Source of the DNA: Nevskia sp.
GTDB taxonomy: Bacteria; Pseudomonadota; Gammaproteobacteria; Nevskiales; Nevskiaceae
Reading direction: 5' to 3'
DNA: 64,000 nucleotides
NCBI GenBank assembly: GCA_021732745.1
Contig: JAKFUK010000002.1
Location: 1 to 64,000 of the forward strand
The position numbers and the translations under genes are program-made. The notes under the pieces were generated by a model, which saw only the letters and a list, made by a program, of their open reading frames with translations, had not been told where the DNA came from and ran no database searches. Below are positions 47,876 through 56,292 of the stretch, one piece after another (position 1 is the first letter of the stretch; every line of letters begins with the position of its first letter).

Positions 47876-47914
47876 GCGACGCCGGATCGAACCCCGATCC
47901 GGCGTCGCGTTTTT
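47876..47914 (+). terminator. Terminator after dksA
   Basis: A 14-bp stem GCGACGCCGGATCG with its complement (47895-47908), then GTTTTT. Confidence 0.92.
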
Positions 47915-47949
47915 CGTCATGCCCATCGGCGATACAATGCTGACGCAAC

Positions 47950-48034
47950 GCGCCCGTGGCGGAATCGGTAGACGCCCGAGACTTAAAATCTTGTGACTTC
48001 GGTCGTGCCGGTTCGAGTCCGGCCGGGCGCACCA
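47950..48034 (+). tRNA. tRNA-Leu(UAA)
   Basis: 85 nt with encoded CCA. Acceptor GCGCCCG pairs with CGGGCGC, the anticodon loop CTTAAAA carries TAA, and a class II variable arm and the T-arm GGTTCGAGTCC are present. Confidence 0.97.
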
Positions 48035-48057
48035 GCCAGCAAGCCGCATCCCGACAC

Positions 48058-48133
48058 GCCCCGGTAGCTCAGTGGATAGAGCGACCGCCTCCTAAGCGGT
48101 AGGTCGCAGGTTCGATTCCTGCTCGGGGCACCA
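48058..48133 (+). tRNA. tRNA-Arg(CCU)
   Basis: 76 nt with encoded CCA. Acceptor GCCCCGG, anticodon loop CTCCTAA with anticodon CCT, T-arm GGTTCGATTCC. It follows tRNA-Leu by 23 bases and is probably cotranscribed. A T-run follows. Confidence 0.97.
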
Positions 48134-48268
48134 TTTTTTGCGTGGTCCGTTGGGGGGTTCGATTGCGCGCGCGCGATAAAAGTGCGTTCTCGCGGGCCGT
48201 GACGTGCCAGCTGCAGACATTCACGTCCGTCCGCTTAGGGCTTGCCGGCACAACCTGCGGGGCCGCTT

Positions 48269-49156
48269 TTACAGTGTGACTGTCACGCGCGAGAAGATCC
48301 CGATCGCCTTGCCTCCATGCGCGCGCATCGCGGCTTCGACTTCGCGAAACAGCGAGTGATAGCGGTAGAACGGCACTCGCGGGAACGCGTGATGGACCGA
48401 GTGCAAGGTCTGCCCAAGCCAGATCCATTCGAAGGGCTTCAACCAGCGCGGCACGATCAGGCTGCAGGTATCCGCGTATCGGCCGACGGTGTCGTACGGT
48501 ACATGCGGCCGGTAAGCGAACCAGTACACCGTGAAGAAGGCCCCCGCGATGTACCCGATCACGATCACAGCCAGCCCCGGTAGCAGGGGCACCTGGCTCA
48601 GGAATGCGATGCGCCATCCAAGGCTGAAGCTCACTTCGGCAATGTAGCGGCACTTTTCGCCGAAGCTGGCTCGCTGCTGCCAATGGTCGCGAAAGATGTA
48701 GGTGACATGAATCAACAGCAGCCGGAAAGGCGCGATCAGGAAGGCCCACGGACCGTTGCCCATCGAGCTGATGTGGAAGTCCGGATCACGCACCGGATCA
48801 TTGGTGTACCGGTGGTGGTTCATGTGCTCCAGCCGGTGCGAGCTGTGCGGCAGCATGATCATCGGCGCACACAGGTAACCGCAGAGTTCTCCGACCCAGC
48901 GGTAGCGCTCGTTGCGGCCGTGGATATTGCCGTGCGCGGCCTCGTGCAGTGGCGTGTAGGACGCATAGGTCAGCACAGCCAGCGCCACGGCTGCAGCCCA
49001 CGCCGGAATCATGCCGGCGGCGAACAGCCACAGATTGGCGATGGTTGCCGTGACGACCCCGATCACCAGCGCAACAGTGCCCCAGGCGACTTCGCCCATG
49101 TGCCTTTGTGCGGCGGCGATCGCCTCGCGGTTGAGACGATCAAGATCCGTCGACAT
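48269..49156 (-). CDS. Membrane fatty acid desaturase/hydroxylase family
   Basis: 295 residues from ATG 49156 (GGAG upstream); the frame is open to 49294 but lacks a better start. Three His boxes are present: HEAAH, HRLEHMNHH and HSVHH, with four membrane helices. The enzyme uses a di-iron centre and O2 on an acyl or related lipid substrate. It lies downstream of marR on the same strand, likely under its control. Confidence 0.9.
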   Translation of the reverse strand: MSTDLDRLNREAIAAAQRHMGEVAWGTVALVIGVVTATIANLWLFAAGMIPAWAAAVALAVLTYASYTPLHEAAHGNIHGRNERYRWVGELCGYLCAPMIMLPHSSHRLEHMNHHRYTNDPVRDPDFHISSMGNGPWAFLIAPFRLLLIHVTYIFRDHWQQRASFGEKCRYIAEVSFSLGWRIAFLSQVPLLPGLAVIVIGYIAGAFFTVYWFAYRPHVPYDTVGRYADTCSLIVPRWLKPFEWIWLGQTLHSVHHAFPRVPFYRYHSLFREVEAAMRAHGGKAIGIFSRVTVTL

Positions 49157-49188
49157 GCTGCTCTCCACTCGATCGGTCACCACACGGC

Positions 49189-49704
49189 TCATCTGCTTGC
49201 TCCATGGGACTGAGACCGAACCGACGATTTCTGCCGAGTCGGTTCCTTTTCCATCCGGGCCAGCCTGCGCATGCCCTGGAACAGCTCGTCCCATAGCGGA
49301 TCGCCGAGCTGCTGGCGCAGCGCCTCCTGAGCCTTGAGCCAGCGCGGAATCGTGGTCTTCAGTGCTTCGAAGCCACGATCGGTGAGGCGGACCTTGCGCT
49401 GCCGGCGATCCTCGCCGCCGACGATTTCCAGATGTCCGGAGCGCTCCAGGATCTGCACGTTGCGGGTCAGGGTCGTGCGATCGGTTTCGAGGTTCTGCGC
49501 CAGTCGCGACAGCGTGATCTCGCCGAAGTAGTACAGCCGGATCAGCAGCGACAGCTGGGCGATACCGATATCGGCATCACCCAGATGCTCGGTGTACAGC
49601 TTGGTGATCGCACGGTTCGCCGAGCGCAGCTGTTCGGCGAAGCAGACATGGCGCTGAGTGCGGACGTCTTCGAGGAAAGGCAGGTGGTAGCGCTTGGCGT
49701 TCAT
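49189..49704 (-). CDS. MarR family transcriptional regulator
   Basis: 171 residues. The winged helix includes LSRLAQNLETDRTTLTRNVQ and the wing GGEDRRQRKVRLT. Divergent from the molybdopterin oxidoreductase gene; the palindrome at 49709-49720 immediately upstream is its probable operator. Ligand unknown, likely a lipid or aromatic substrate of the neighbouring enzymes. Confidence 0.92.
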   Translation of the reverse strand: MNAKRYHLPFLEDVRTQRHVCFAEQLRSANRAITKLYTEHLGDADIGIAQLSLLIRLYYFGEITLSRLAQNLETDRTTLTRNVQILERSGHLEIVGGEDRRQRKVRLTDRGFEALKTTIPRWLKAQEALRQQLGDPLWDELFQGMRRLARMEKEPTRQKSSVRSQSHGASR

Positions 49705-49708
49705 TTGA

Positions 49709-49720
49709 GTGTATATACAC
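49709..49720. promoter_or_regulatory. Palindromic MarR operator candidate
   Basis: GTGTATATACAC is a perfect 12-bp palindrome four bases upstream of the marR start codon in the divergent intergenic region. Confidence 0.7.
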
Positions 49721-49770
49721 GCACCATATCAGCCTGTCACGGCCTGACCCCTTCATCCAGGAAGCTCACG

Positions 49771-52017
49771 ATGCCCGGCGCCCCTTCGATCACCCCTTCC
49801 GCCGCTGGCAGCAAAAGCATCCCGCGTCCGCATCAGCGCCCCGGCATCACGACCCGAAAGACGCTGTGTGCAAGCTGCGATATCGCCTGCAGCGTGGTCA
49901 CCGAAGTGCAGAAAGGCCGGGTGACGCGCGTGCGCTCCTCCGACAATCCGCTGTTCAAGGACAACATCTGCATCAAGGGCATCACGGCACCTAAGAATTT
50001 CGCCAACCCCGACCGCGTGCTCTATCCGCAACGACGGGTCGGCGAGCGTGGCTCCGGCAAGTTCGAGCGCGTCAGCTGGGACGAAGCACTGGCCGACATC
50101 GGCACGCGCCTGAAGAAGATCATCGACGAGCACGGCCCCGAAGCCTGGGCGGTGTCGACCAGCCAGTGGAATACCGGCACCGATCACGGCCTCGGCCGGC
50201 GGATCATGAATCACGTCGGTTCGCCGAACTGGATCAGCGGCGTCGCGCTGTGCGCAGGCAACACCGCAGCAGTCAATCGCCTCACTTACGGCTGGTATCC
50301 CTGGCCGGACTACGACAACACGAATTGCGTGGTGCTGTTCGGCCACAACCCGGGCAAGAACAGCTGGGTGCCGGTCTACAACCAGATCCAGCGCGTGAAG
50401 GCGCGCGGCGGCAAGCTGATCGTGCTCGATCCGCGCAAGAGCGAATGCGCCGAGATGGCTGACCTGTGGCTGCCACTGAAGGTCGGCAGCGATGCCGCGA
50501 TGATGCTCGGCTGGTTGAAGGTTATCTTCGATGAAGGCCTGTATGACCGCGCCTTCGTCGAACGCTGGACCATCGGGTTCGAGGATCTACGCAAGCGGGT
50601 CGACGAGTTCCCGCTGTCGAGAGTCGCCGAGCTCACCGGCTGCTCGCCGGAGATGATCGCCAAGGCCGCACGCATGTACGCGACGATGGGGCCGTCGGTG
50701 ATCCCGTGGACGCCGATCACCGACCAGCAGCGCAACAGCACTTCGGGCATCCGTCTGCAGAGCATCCTGCGCGCGGTCTGCGGCTACCTCGATGTGCCGG
50801 GCGGCGAAGCGCTGATGGGCTTTCATCCGAAGATCGTCTCGGAATCCGAGATCGAGATGCACGAGGCGCTGCCGGAGTCGCAGAAGGCCAAGCAGCTCGG
50901 CTCGGATGCACATCCGGTGTTCACCTATCGCGGCCAGGCCGCGCTGCGCGAGCCCTGCAAGCGGGTCTGGGGCCATGAGTACGCGAATCAGGTCACCGGC
51001 TGCTTCATGGCCAATCCCTCGGCCGTGTTTCGGGCCATGGCCGGCGAAGGGCCGTATCCGGTGAAGGCGCTGTTCTCGATCGGCAACAACACGCTGATGG
51101 GCTTCGCCAACATGCCGCTGATCCTCAAGGCCCTGCTGAACCAGGACCTGATCGTGGTGCAGGAGCACGTGATGACGCCGACCGCCCAGCTCGCCGACTA
51201 CGTGCTGCCCGGCGATTCCTGGCTGGAGCGGCCGTGGATGTTCGATGGCTACGGCTGGCTGTCGATCTACAAGCCTTCGCAGAAATCCATGGAGCCGCCG
51301 GGCGAATGCACCAGCACCTTCGAGTTCTGGAAGCGGATCGCCGGCGCGCTCGGCCGACCCGAGCTGGTGCCCTGGCCGACCTTGGAAGCGCTGTACGACT
51401 GGCGACTGGAGGCGCTCGGTGTCGACTTCGAAACCTTCGCCGAGACCTACGAGGTCCACGCCGACAAGCTCGAATTCCGCAAGTACGAAAAGACAGGCTT
51501 CGCCACGCCCAGCGGCAAGGTCGAACTGCGTTCGTCGATCCTCGACGACCTCGGCTTCGATCCGCTGCCGTACTGGCGCGACGCACCGCCGCCGGATGCC
51601 GAGTACCCGCTCACCATGTTCACCGGCGTGCGCGAGGCCGAGTACTTCCAGACCGGTGGCCGCCACGTGCCCGAGCTGCGCGCACGCAAACCGGAACCGG
51701 TGCTGTTCGTCAGTCCGACCACGGCGAAAGCACAGGGCTTGAGCGAAGGCGAATGGGTGCAGGTCGAAACCCGCACCGGCAAGGTCGACATTCAGGTCGG
51801 CGTGCGCACCAACATGCCCGATGGCCTGGTGCGCATTCCACACGGTTGGTGGAAGCCGGAGACCGAGCGCGGCCTTGGCAAGCTGTCCGGCGCGATGCAG
51901 TACGCCGACGCCCAGCTGTGCCCGGATGATGGCGAGTACCTCGATGTCGAGCAGGGCGTGCCGCATCTGAAAGGCCTGCCCTGCCGCATCGTCAAGCGCA
52001 GCGGAGCGCTCGCATGA
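49771..52017 (+). CDS. Molybdopterin-dependent oxidoreductase (DMSO reductase superfamily)
   Basis: 748 residues. An N-terminal [4Fe-4S] ligand set Cys33, Cys36, Cys40 and Cys67 (CASCDIAC, NICIKG) is followed by the bis-MGD catalytic domains (VVLFGHNPGKNSW, FATPSGKVELRS, and the C-terminal barrel). No twin-arginine signal, so it is cytoplasmic. ATG 49771 has GGAA upstream; a longer open frame upstream overlaps marR and is not used. Substrate unknown; context suggests lipid, steroid or hydrocarbon breakdown. Confidence 0.92.
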   Translation: MPGAPSITPSAAGSKSIPRPHQRPGITTRKTLCASCDIACSVVTEVQKGRVTRVRSSDNPLFKDNICIKGITAPKNFANPDRVLYPQRRVGERGSGKFERVSWDEALADIGTRLKKIIDEHGPEAWAVSTSQWNTGTDHGLGRRIMNHVGSPNWISGVALCAGNTAAVNRLTYGWYPWPDYDNTNCVVLFGHNPGKNSWVPVYNQIQRVKARGGKLIVLDPRKSECAEMADLWLPLKVGSDAAMMLGWLKVIFDEGLYDRAFVERWTIGFEDLRKRVDEFPLSRVAELTGCSPEMIAKAARMYATMGPSVIPWTPITDQQRNSTSGIRLQSILRAVCGYLDVPGGEALMGFHPKIVSESEIEMHEALPESQKAKQLGSDAHPVFTYRGQAALREPCKRVWGHEYANQVTGCFMANPSAVFRAMAGEGPYPVKALFSIGNNTLMGFANMPLILKALLNQDLIVVQEHVMTPTAQLADYVLPGDSWLERPWMFDGYGWLSIYKPSQKSMEPPGECTSTFEFWKRIAGALGRPELVPWPTLEALYDWRLEALGVDFETFAETYEVHADKLEFRKYEKTGFATPSGKVELRSSILDDLGFDPLPYWRDAPPPDAEYPLTMFTGVREAEYFQTGGRHVPELRARKPEPVLFVSPTTAKAQGLSEGEWVQVETRTGKVDIQVGVRTNMPDGLVRIPHGWWKPETERGLGKLSGAMQYADAQLCPDDGEYLDVEQGVPHLKGLPCRIVKRSGALA

Positions 52018-52223
52018 AGCAGCCCTACATCGTTCGCGTGGCGCTGGCCAAGGTCGGCTTCGCGCTGGCCAAGAAGGCTTCGCGCAACCAGACCTGGTTC
52101 GACCGCCTCGCGCGGCGCGTGCTCGAACGAGTGCTGCACTTCAACTTCGATCTCGACGAAATGGTGCTGACTGACCAGGGCTACGACCCGGACGAACTGG
52201 AGCGTTACCAGAACCGACGTTGA
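52014..52223 (+). CDS. Small basic protein coupled to the oxidoreductase
   Basis: 69 residues, ATGA overlap with the oxidoreductase stop. A basic amphipathic N-terminus (IVRVALAKVGFALAKKASRN) and an acidic C-terminus. Possibly a dedicated maturation or anchor subunit; not recognised. Confidence 0.6.
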   Translation: MKQPYIVRVALAKVGFALAKKASRNQTWFDRLARRVLERVLHFNFDLDEMVLTDQGYDPDELERYQNRR

Positions 52224-52479
52224 GGTCAGAACATCGAACCATGACGATCTTTGATCGCGCTGAAAGTCTGTGCTCCGTAGGGGTGTAGCGCCGTGACGAC
52301 AGGCGAATGTCTGCTTCCCGGCATTGAAGCGCAGGCGTAATCCGTCGGCCTCGGGCTGAAAGCAGTCGCTCGTCGATGTCATGCAGAACGGCATCGAGGC
52401 AGGCGGAATTACGGTGATACCTTACCAATTCCCCGATTGACGAACGAACCACCTTTGTTGGATTCGCTTTCGTCCGCTG

Positions 52480-53410
52480 ACTTCATCGCACTACTTCGTG
52501 CTTTAGCGCGCGGGAAGCTTCAACCGCTTCCCGCTTTCCTTGTCGCCCAAGGAAAGTAACCAAAGGAAGGGCGCCCGGCATGTCGTCGACTCGCGAGAAC
52601 TCCTCATTGACCCCCGGCCCGGCCAAACAACACGGCCGGGCGTTCAGATTCGCTGCGAGCAGTGCTCGCAAAGCGCGAATCTTCACCCTGTGCTTCTCGC
52701 GCTCTCCGGGGTACCGCGCTGACGGGCCATCCCTGGCCCGGCATCGCTCGACCGGCATCCATGCGTTCGGGTTCGCAGCGAGCAGTGCTCGCTAAGCGCG
52801 AACCCTCACCCCCTCCGATCGCTGCGATGCTCGGTGCCATGCAATGGGGGAGAAAGGCGGAAGCAACAGCCAAGCAACGGCAGCAGCAACAACCAATCAA
52901 AACCGAAACGGCTCCCTCCCCCGACTGCGGGGGAGGGCTGGGGTGGGGGCGGTCGGCCAAGCGCCATGTCGGCAAAGGATTGCCGACCTACGGCCGAACA
53001 ACCGCCGCGCGAAGCGCGGCGGCCGTGGCTTTTGATGTGCCGTGGCGGTTGCTGTGGCTTTTGCCGTAAATCCCCCTTTGAGCGCGCCGAGCATCGCAGG
53101 ACATGGCGGAATAGGCCCCGCAGGGGGCGAGGCAGGAGCCGAAGCCTTTTCGCCGCGCCAGGGATGGCGCGTCGAAAAGCCCCACCATGTCCGAGAAGCG
53201 GAGGGTGAAGATTTGCGCTTTGCGAGCACTGCTCGCAGCGAATCTGAACGCCCGGCCGTGATGTTGGGCCGGGCCGGGGGTCAATGAGGAGTTCTCGCGA
53301 ACCGACGCAGCGACGGGGCCGCATTCCTTTTGGTAACTTTTCCTTGTGCGTTTCAAGGAAAAGCGGGAAGCGGTTAAAGCTTCCCGCGCGCGATAGCGCG
53401 GAATAACTCG
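52480..53410. repeat. Non-coding repeat island with long imperfect inverted arms
   Basis: No gene is supported between 52224 and 53563. The left arm (about 52497-52685) is mirrored by the right arm (about 53205-53405): both hold GCGGGAAGC/GCTTCCCGC pairs, a GGAGTTCTCGCGA-type block and a GGGCCGGG-rich block. The palindrome GCGAGCAGTGCTCGC, or its complement, occurs at about 52657, 52782 and 53225. ORFs here are Pro/Arg/Ser-rich and resemble no protein. Probably a host dispersed repeat assembled as a partial inverted duplication. Confidence 0.75.
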
Positions 53411-53563
53411 ATGCAGCCAGATCAGTCAGGGAGGTAGGCGGCACCGAATCCGTCGGGATGCGTGATAAAGCTGCTTTGCCGACCTACTCGGGCTTTGTTC
53501 GGCCGAGCCTTCCCCTCTTGCGATCAAATCGTTTCGTCGACGAAAGCCTTGATCCTGCCGCAC

Positions 53564-53824
53564 TCACATCAGGTAGATGCCCATCACGGTGCCGGCAGCC
53601 GCGATCACCCAGATCACGCCGGCCATCTGCCAGGGGCGCGGTGCCCCGCGCAGTTCCATGAAATGGGACATCACCAGGCCGACCTTGACGGCCGCGATCA
53701 CCATCACCGCGAGCGTGCCGAGCACTGGCGAGAACGTCGGCTGCGCGAACCACCAGGTCGAGGCGGCAGTGCTCAGCATCAGCAGCAGCCAGACGGCGAT
53801 CACGGATTTGACGGCACTTTCCAT
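53564..53824 (-). CDS. Cytochrome c oxidase subunit IV-like membrane protein
   Basis: 86 residues with three membrane helices; VKVGLVMSHFMELRGAPRPW is the prokaryotic COX4/NorF-like signature. Encoded directly after the subunit III-like gene, so the two probably act together in a heme-copper oxidase or NorE/NorF-type accessory pair. Confidence 0.87.
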   Translation of the reverse strand: MESAVKSVIAVWLLLMLSTAASTWWFAQPTFSPVLGTLAVMVIAAVKVGLVMSHFMELRGAPRPWQMAGVIWVIAAAGTVMGIYLM

Positions 53825-53827
53825 GCG

Positions 53828-54433
53828 CTATCTCACCAGGTACAGCAGCGGGAAGATGCAGACCCACAACAGGTCGACCATGTGCCAGTAGGTGGCCCCG
53901 CCTTCGTACAGCGCAACACTGCAACCCGGACGTTCCGAACGCGACTTGGCCGCCAGCACCGCGATGATGATCGTCCCCACTGCGACATGGCCGAGATGCA
54001 GGCCGGTCATGATGAAGTAGTACTGGAAGAACGCATTGCTGGTCAGGCCGATGCCGGCATCGAACTTGTAACCGTATTCGAGAATCTTGGAGACGATGAA
54101 GGCGACGCCGCAGGCCGCAGCACTGCCGAAGAATCCGGGTGCCAGATGCGTGCGGCCAGCCTTCAGCGCGTCCACTCCCAGCACCACCAGCATCGAACTG
54201 GTCAGCAGGATCAGCGTATTGACGCCGCCGAAGTTCAGGCTCAATGCCTGACGCGAGGACTCGAACAGCTCCGGCGCCTGGTGCCGATCCCACATGAAGC
54301 AGCCGAACATCAGCGCGAACACTGCCATGTCGGCGTAGACGAAAACCCATACCCCTTCGACGCCGGGCAGGTGTCGTTCGCGTTTGCTGCCGGCCGGGCT
54401 CGTGCTTAGTCCCGCCTCCGTATTCACCGTCAT
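53828..54433 (-). CDS. Heme-copper oxidase subunit III family protein (NorE-like)
   Basis: 201 residues, five membrane helices. GVWVFVYADMAVFALMFGCF, YYFIMTGLHLGHVAVG and YWHMVDLLWVCIFPLLYLV are typical subunit III motifs. No subunit I or II gene is in the window, so the partner catalytic subunits are encoded elsewhere, or the protein serves another membrane enzyme. Confidence 0.9.
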   Translation of the reverse strand: MTVNTEAGLSTSPAGSKRERHLPGVEGVWVFVYADMAVFALMFGCFMWDRHQAPELFESSRQALSLNFGGVNTLILLTSSMLVVLGVDALKAGRTHLAPGFFGSAAACGVAFIVSKILEYGYKFDAGIGLTSNAFFQYYFIMTGLHLGHVAVGTIIIAVLAAKSRSERPGCSVALYEGGATYWHMVDLLWVCIFPLLYLVR

Positions 54434-54463
54434 GGGTTCCCCCGCAATTCGCCGCTGTGACGA

Positions 54464-55249
54464 CTAGCTGATCGTCTGCTTCGCGACGGCTGCGGCAGGC
54501 CGCAACGTGCTTGCGACCGGCAGCGGCGCTTCTTCACCTTCGCCCACTTCGACGCGACGCTTGAGGTCGCCGAGCAGGAAGTAGCTGGCGATGTACATCC
54601 AGATCAGCCAGGCCGGGTACGGCACCCAATAGCCGAGCAGGCCGTCGTAGGCAAACGGACCATCTCTGAGGATCGCAGTGAGGCTCGCCGGGAAGAAGGT
54701 GGCACCGCAGAAGATCGTCAGGTAGCAGGCCCAGTTCGGCATCACCGGTACCTTGGCCTTCTTGTCGTGCAAGATGCACAGCGCCATCGCCCACATCTGC
54801 ATCGTGGTGCACATGTAGAGCGTGTCGTTCATCAGCCAGCCGGCGTCGGTCAGCATCTGCGTGATTTCCGGCATGCGTTCCGGCCGCTGTGCGGCCACCA
54901 CCCAGCACCACATGCTGATCGACACGACGATCACCGTCAGGCAACCGCCGAGCAGTTGCGTATAGGCCAGCACTGGATACGGACCGGTCTCGATGCGCTT
55001 CATCCGAGTCGTCACGTAGGCCGTCCACGGCAGGTACAAGCAGATGGTGACCAGTGCCACCAGGAAGCCGACCCTGATCTCGGCGAGATTGTTGACGTAG
55101 CGATCGGTGAACGCCTGCGCCGGCCAGTCCGGATGCGGCGGCGGCAGGTTATTGCCGAGCCAGCCCCAGAAGATCACGAAGGTCGTGACGAAGATCGGCC
55201 CCATGAAGATCGACAGCTTCTGGTAGAAAATCTTGGTTTGTTCATCCAT
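54464..55249 (-). CDS. Polytopic membrane protein of unknown function
   Basis: 261 residues from MDEQTKIFYQKL, with about six membrane segments. It overlaps no neighbour but is 30 bases from the subunit III gene, so an operon of three is likely. Conserved-looking aromatic/charged pieces (WGWLGNNLPPPHPDW, LLGYWVPYPAWLIWMYIASY) do not identify a family. It may be a substrate transporter or redox partner for the adjacent catabolic genes. Confidence 0.72.
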   Translation of the reverse strand: MDEQTKIFYQKLSIFMGPIFVTTFVIFWGWLGNNLPPPHPDWPAQAFTDRYVNNLAEIRVGFLVALVTICLYLPWTAYVTTRMKRIETGPYPVLAYTQLLGGCLTVIVVSISMWCWVVAAQRPERMPEITQMLTDAGWLMNDTLYMCTTMQMWAMALCILHDKKAKVPVMPNWACYLTIFCGATFFPASLTAILRDGPFAYDGLLGYWVPYPAWLIWMYIASYFLLGDLKRRVEVGEGEEAPLPVASTLRPAAAVAKQTIS

Positions 55250-55336
55250 TGCACTCACTCCGGTGACACAAGGAAATGGCGTCTGGCGCGCCATCGGGAG
55301 CAGCGTCTGATTCGCTGCCAAATTTGTTTGGACCCG

Positions 55337-55864
55337 TCAGGCCGCCATTCGCAGCGCCCGCGGCGACTTGTCGAGCGACACGACAAGCTTCCGCAGCACG
55401 CGCTCCAGCACCGCGAATTCGTTGGCATCGAGATCGGAAAAAGCGTTCTCGATCGGCTCGCGCAACTGCGGCGCGGCTTCAAGCGCTTTCGCTCGCCCGA
55501 CGGGGGTGATCGAGATGACATGGCGACGCGCGTCGCGGGAGTCGATGCTGCGTGCGATGTAACCGTCTTCGAGCAGTTCTTCCAGCAACCGCGTCATGTT
55601 GGCGCGGCTGGTGCCGACCATTTCGCTGAGTTCGCCGGGCGAGGCATTGCCGGATTCGCTGGCCAGCAGCAGACACAGGACGTGAAACGTGTTCTCGGTC
55701 AGGCCCATCGCCCGGAACACCGGCTCGAAGTAGTTGCCGAGGCCGAATTCCGTCGCGCGCAGCAGCCGCACCATCACGGTGCCGGGCATCAGCAGATCAG
55801 GCAGTGCTCGCTGCATGCGCGGGGTGCTGTCGGCAATCTGGGTGAGACGTTCTGATCCTTTCAT
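55337..55864 (-). CDS. MarR family transcriptional regulator
   Basis: 175 residues. Winged helix SPGELSEMVGTSRANMTRLL and wing SRDARRHVISITPVG. Located between the respiratory-type genes (same strand) and the Baeyer-Villiger monooxygenase gene (divergent), so it may govern both. AT-rich, partly palindromic DNA at about 55874-55905 could be its operator. Confidence 0.92.
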   Translation of the reverse strand: MKGSERLTQIADSTPRMQRALPDLLMPGTVMVRLLRATEFGLGNYFEPVFRAMGLTENTFHVLCLLLASESGNASPGELSEMVGTSRANMTRLLEELLEDGYIARSIDSRDARRHVISITPVGRAKALEAAPQLREPIENAFSDLDANEFAVLERVLRKLVVSLDKSPRALRMAA

Positions 55865-56292
55865 GATCGTTACGCATATAGTTTATGTATGAAATATATT
55901 GCATGAATTTTTTAGCTGCTGCCAGCCCCCCGTCAGACTGGTGCCGCCCTGTCAGGACAACCCCTGGGGGCGTTCGGCAGAGCGCCACATCGGCAAAGGA
56001 TTGCCGACCTACGGTTCAACACAGAATCTGTCGGGATGCGCGGTGAGGCCGTCTTCCCGACCCTACTCGGGCTGGTCAAGATCACTCTCAAGCCTCATTT
56101 CGAGCGACCAAGTCGCTCACGAGCCCGCCCGCTCATCTACCCAGCCGCCACCCACCGCACCACCCAATCGGGCAGGTTCTGACGCGGGCTACCCCATCTG
56201 GTGGGATGGGCGCGCTTCTGGTTTCATGTGTCATGGGCCAGCGCCGTTCGCGGCAGCATCAGAGCCCGTCATGCCAACCGGAGGAGCCCCCG
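55865..56292. other. Intergenic region with promoter-like AT-rich DNA and a dispersed host repeat
   Basis: 428 bases without a gene. The first 45 are AT-rich (ATAGTTTATGTATGAAATAT), a probable promoter/operator. Bases about 55974-56016 carry GGATTGCCGACCTACGG, also found near 52980. The next 40 bases (CTGTCGGGATGCG) resemble 53446-53462. These are dispersed host repeats. The BVMO ribosome site GGAGGAG ends the region. Confidence 0.7.

Noticed and set aside
52604-53444. Several 60-210 codon frames in the repeat island
   Set aside because: Pro/Arg/Ser-rich, present on both strands of inverted repeats, and without start context; interpreted as non-coding.
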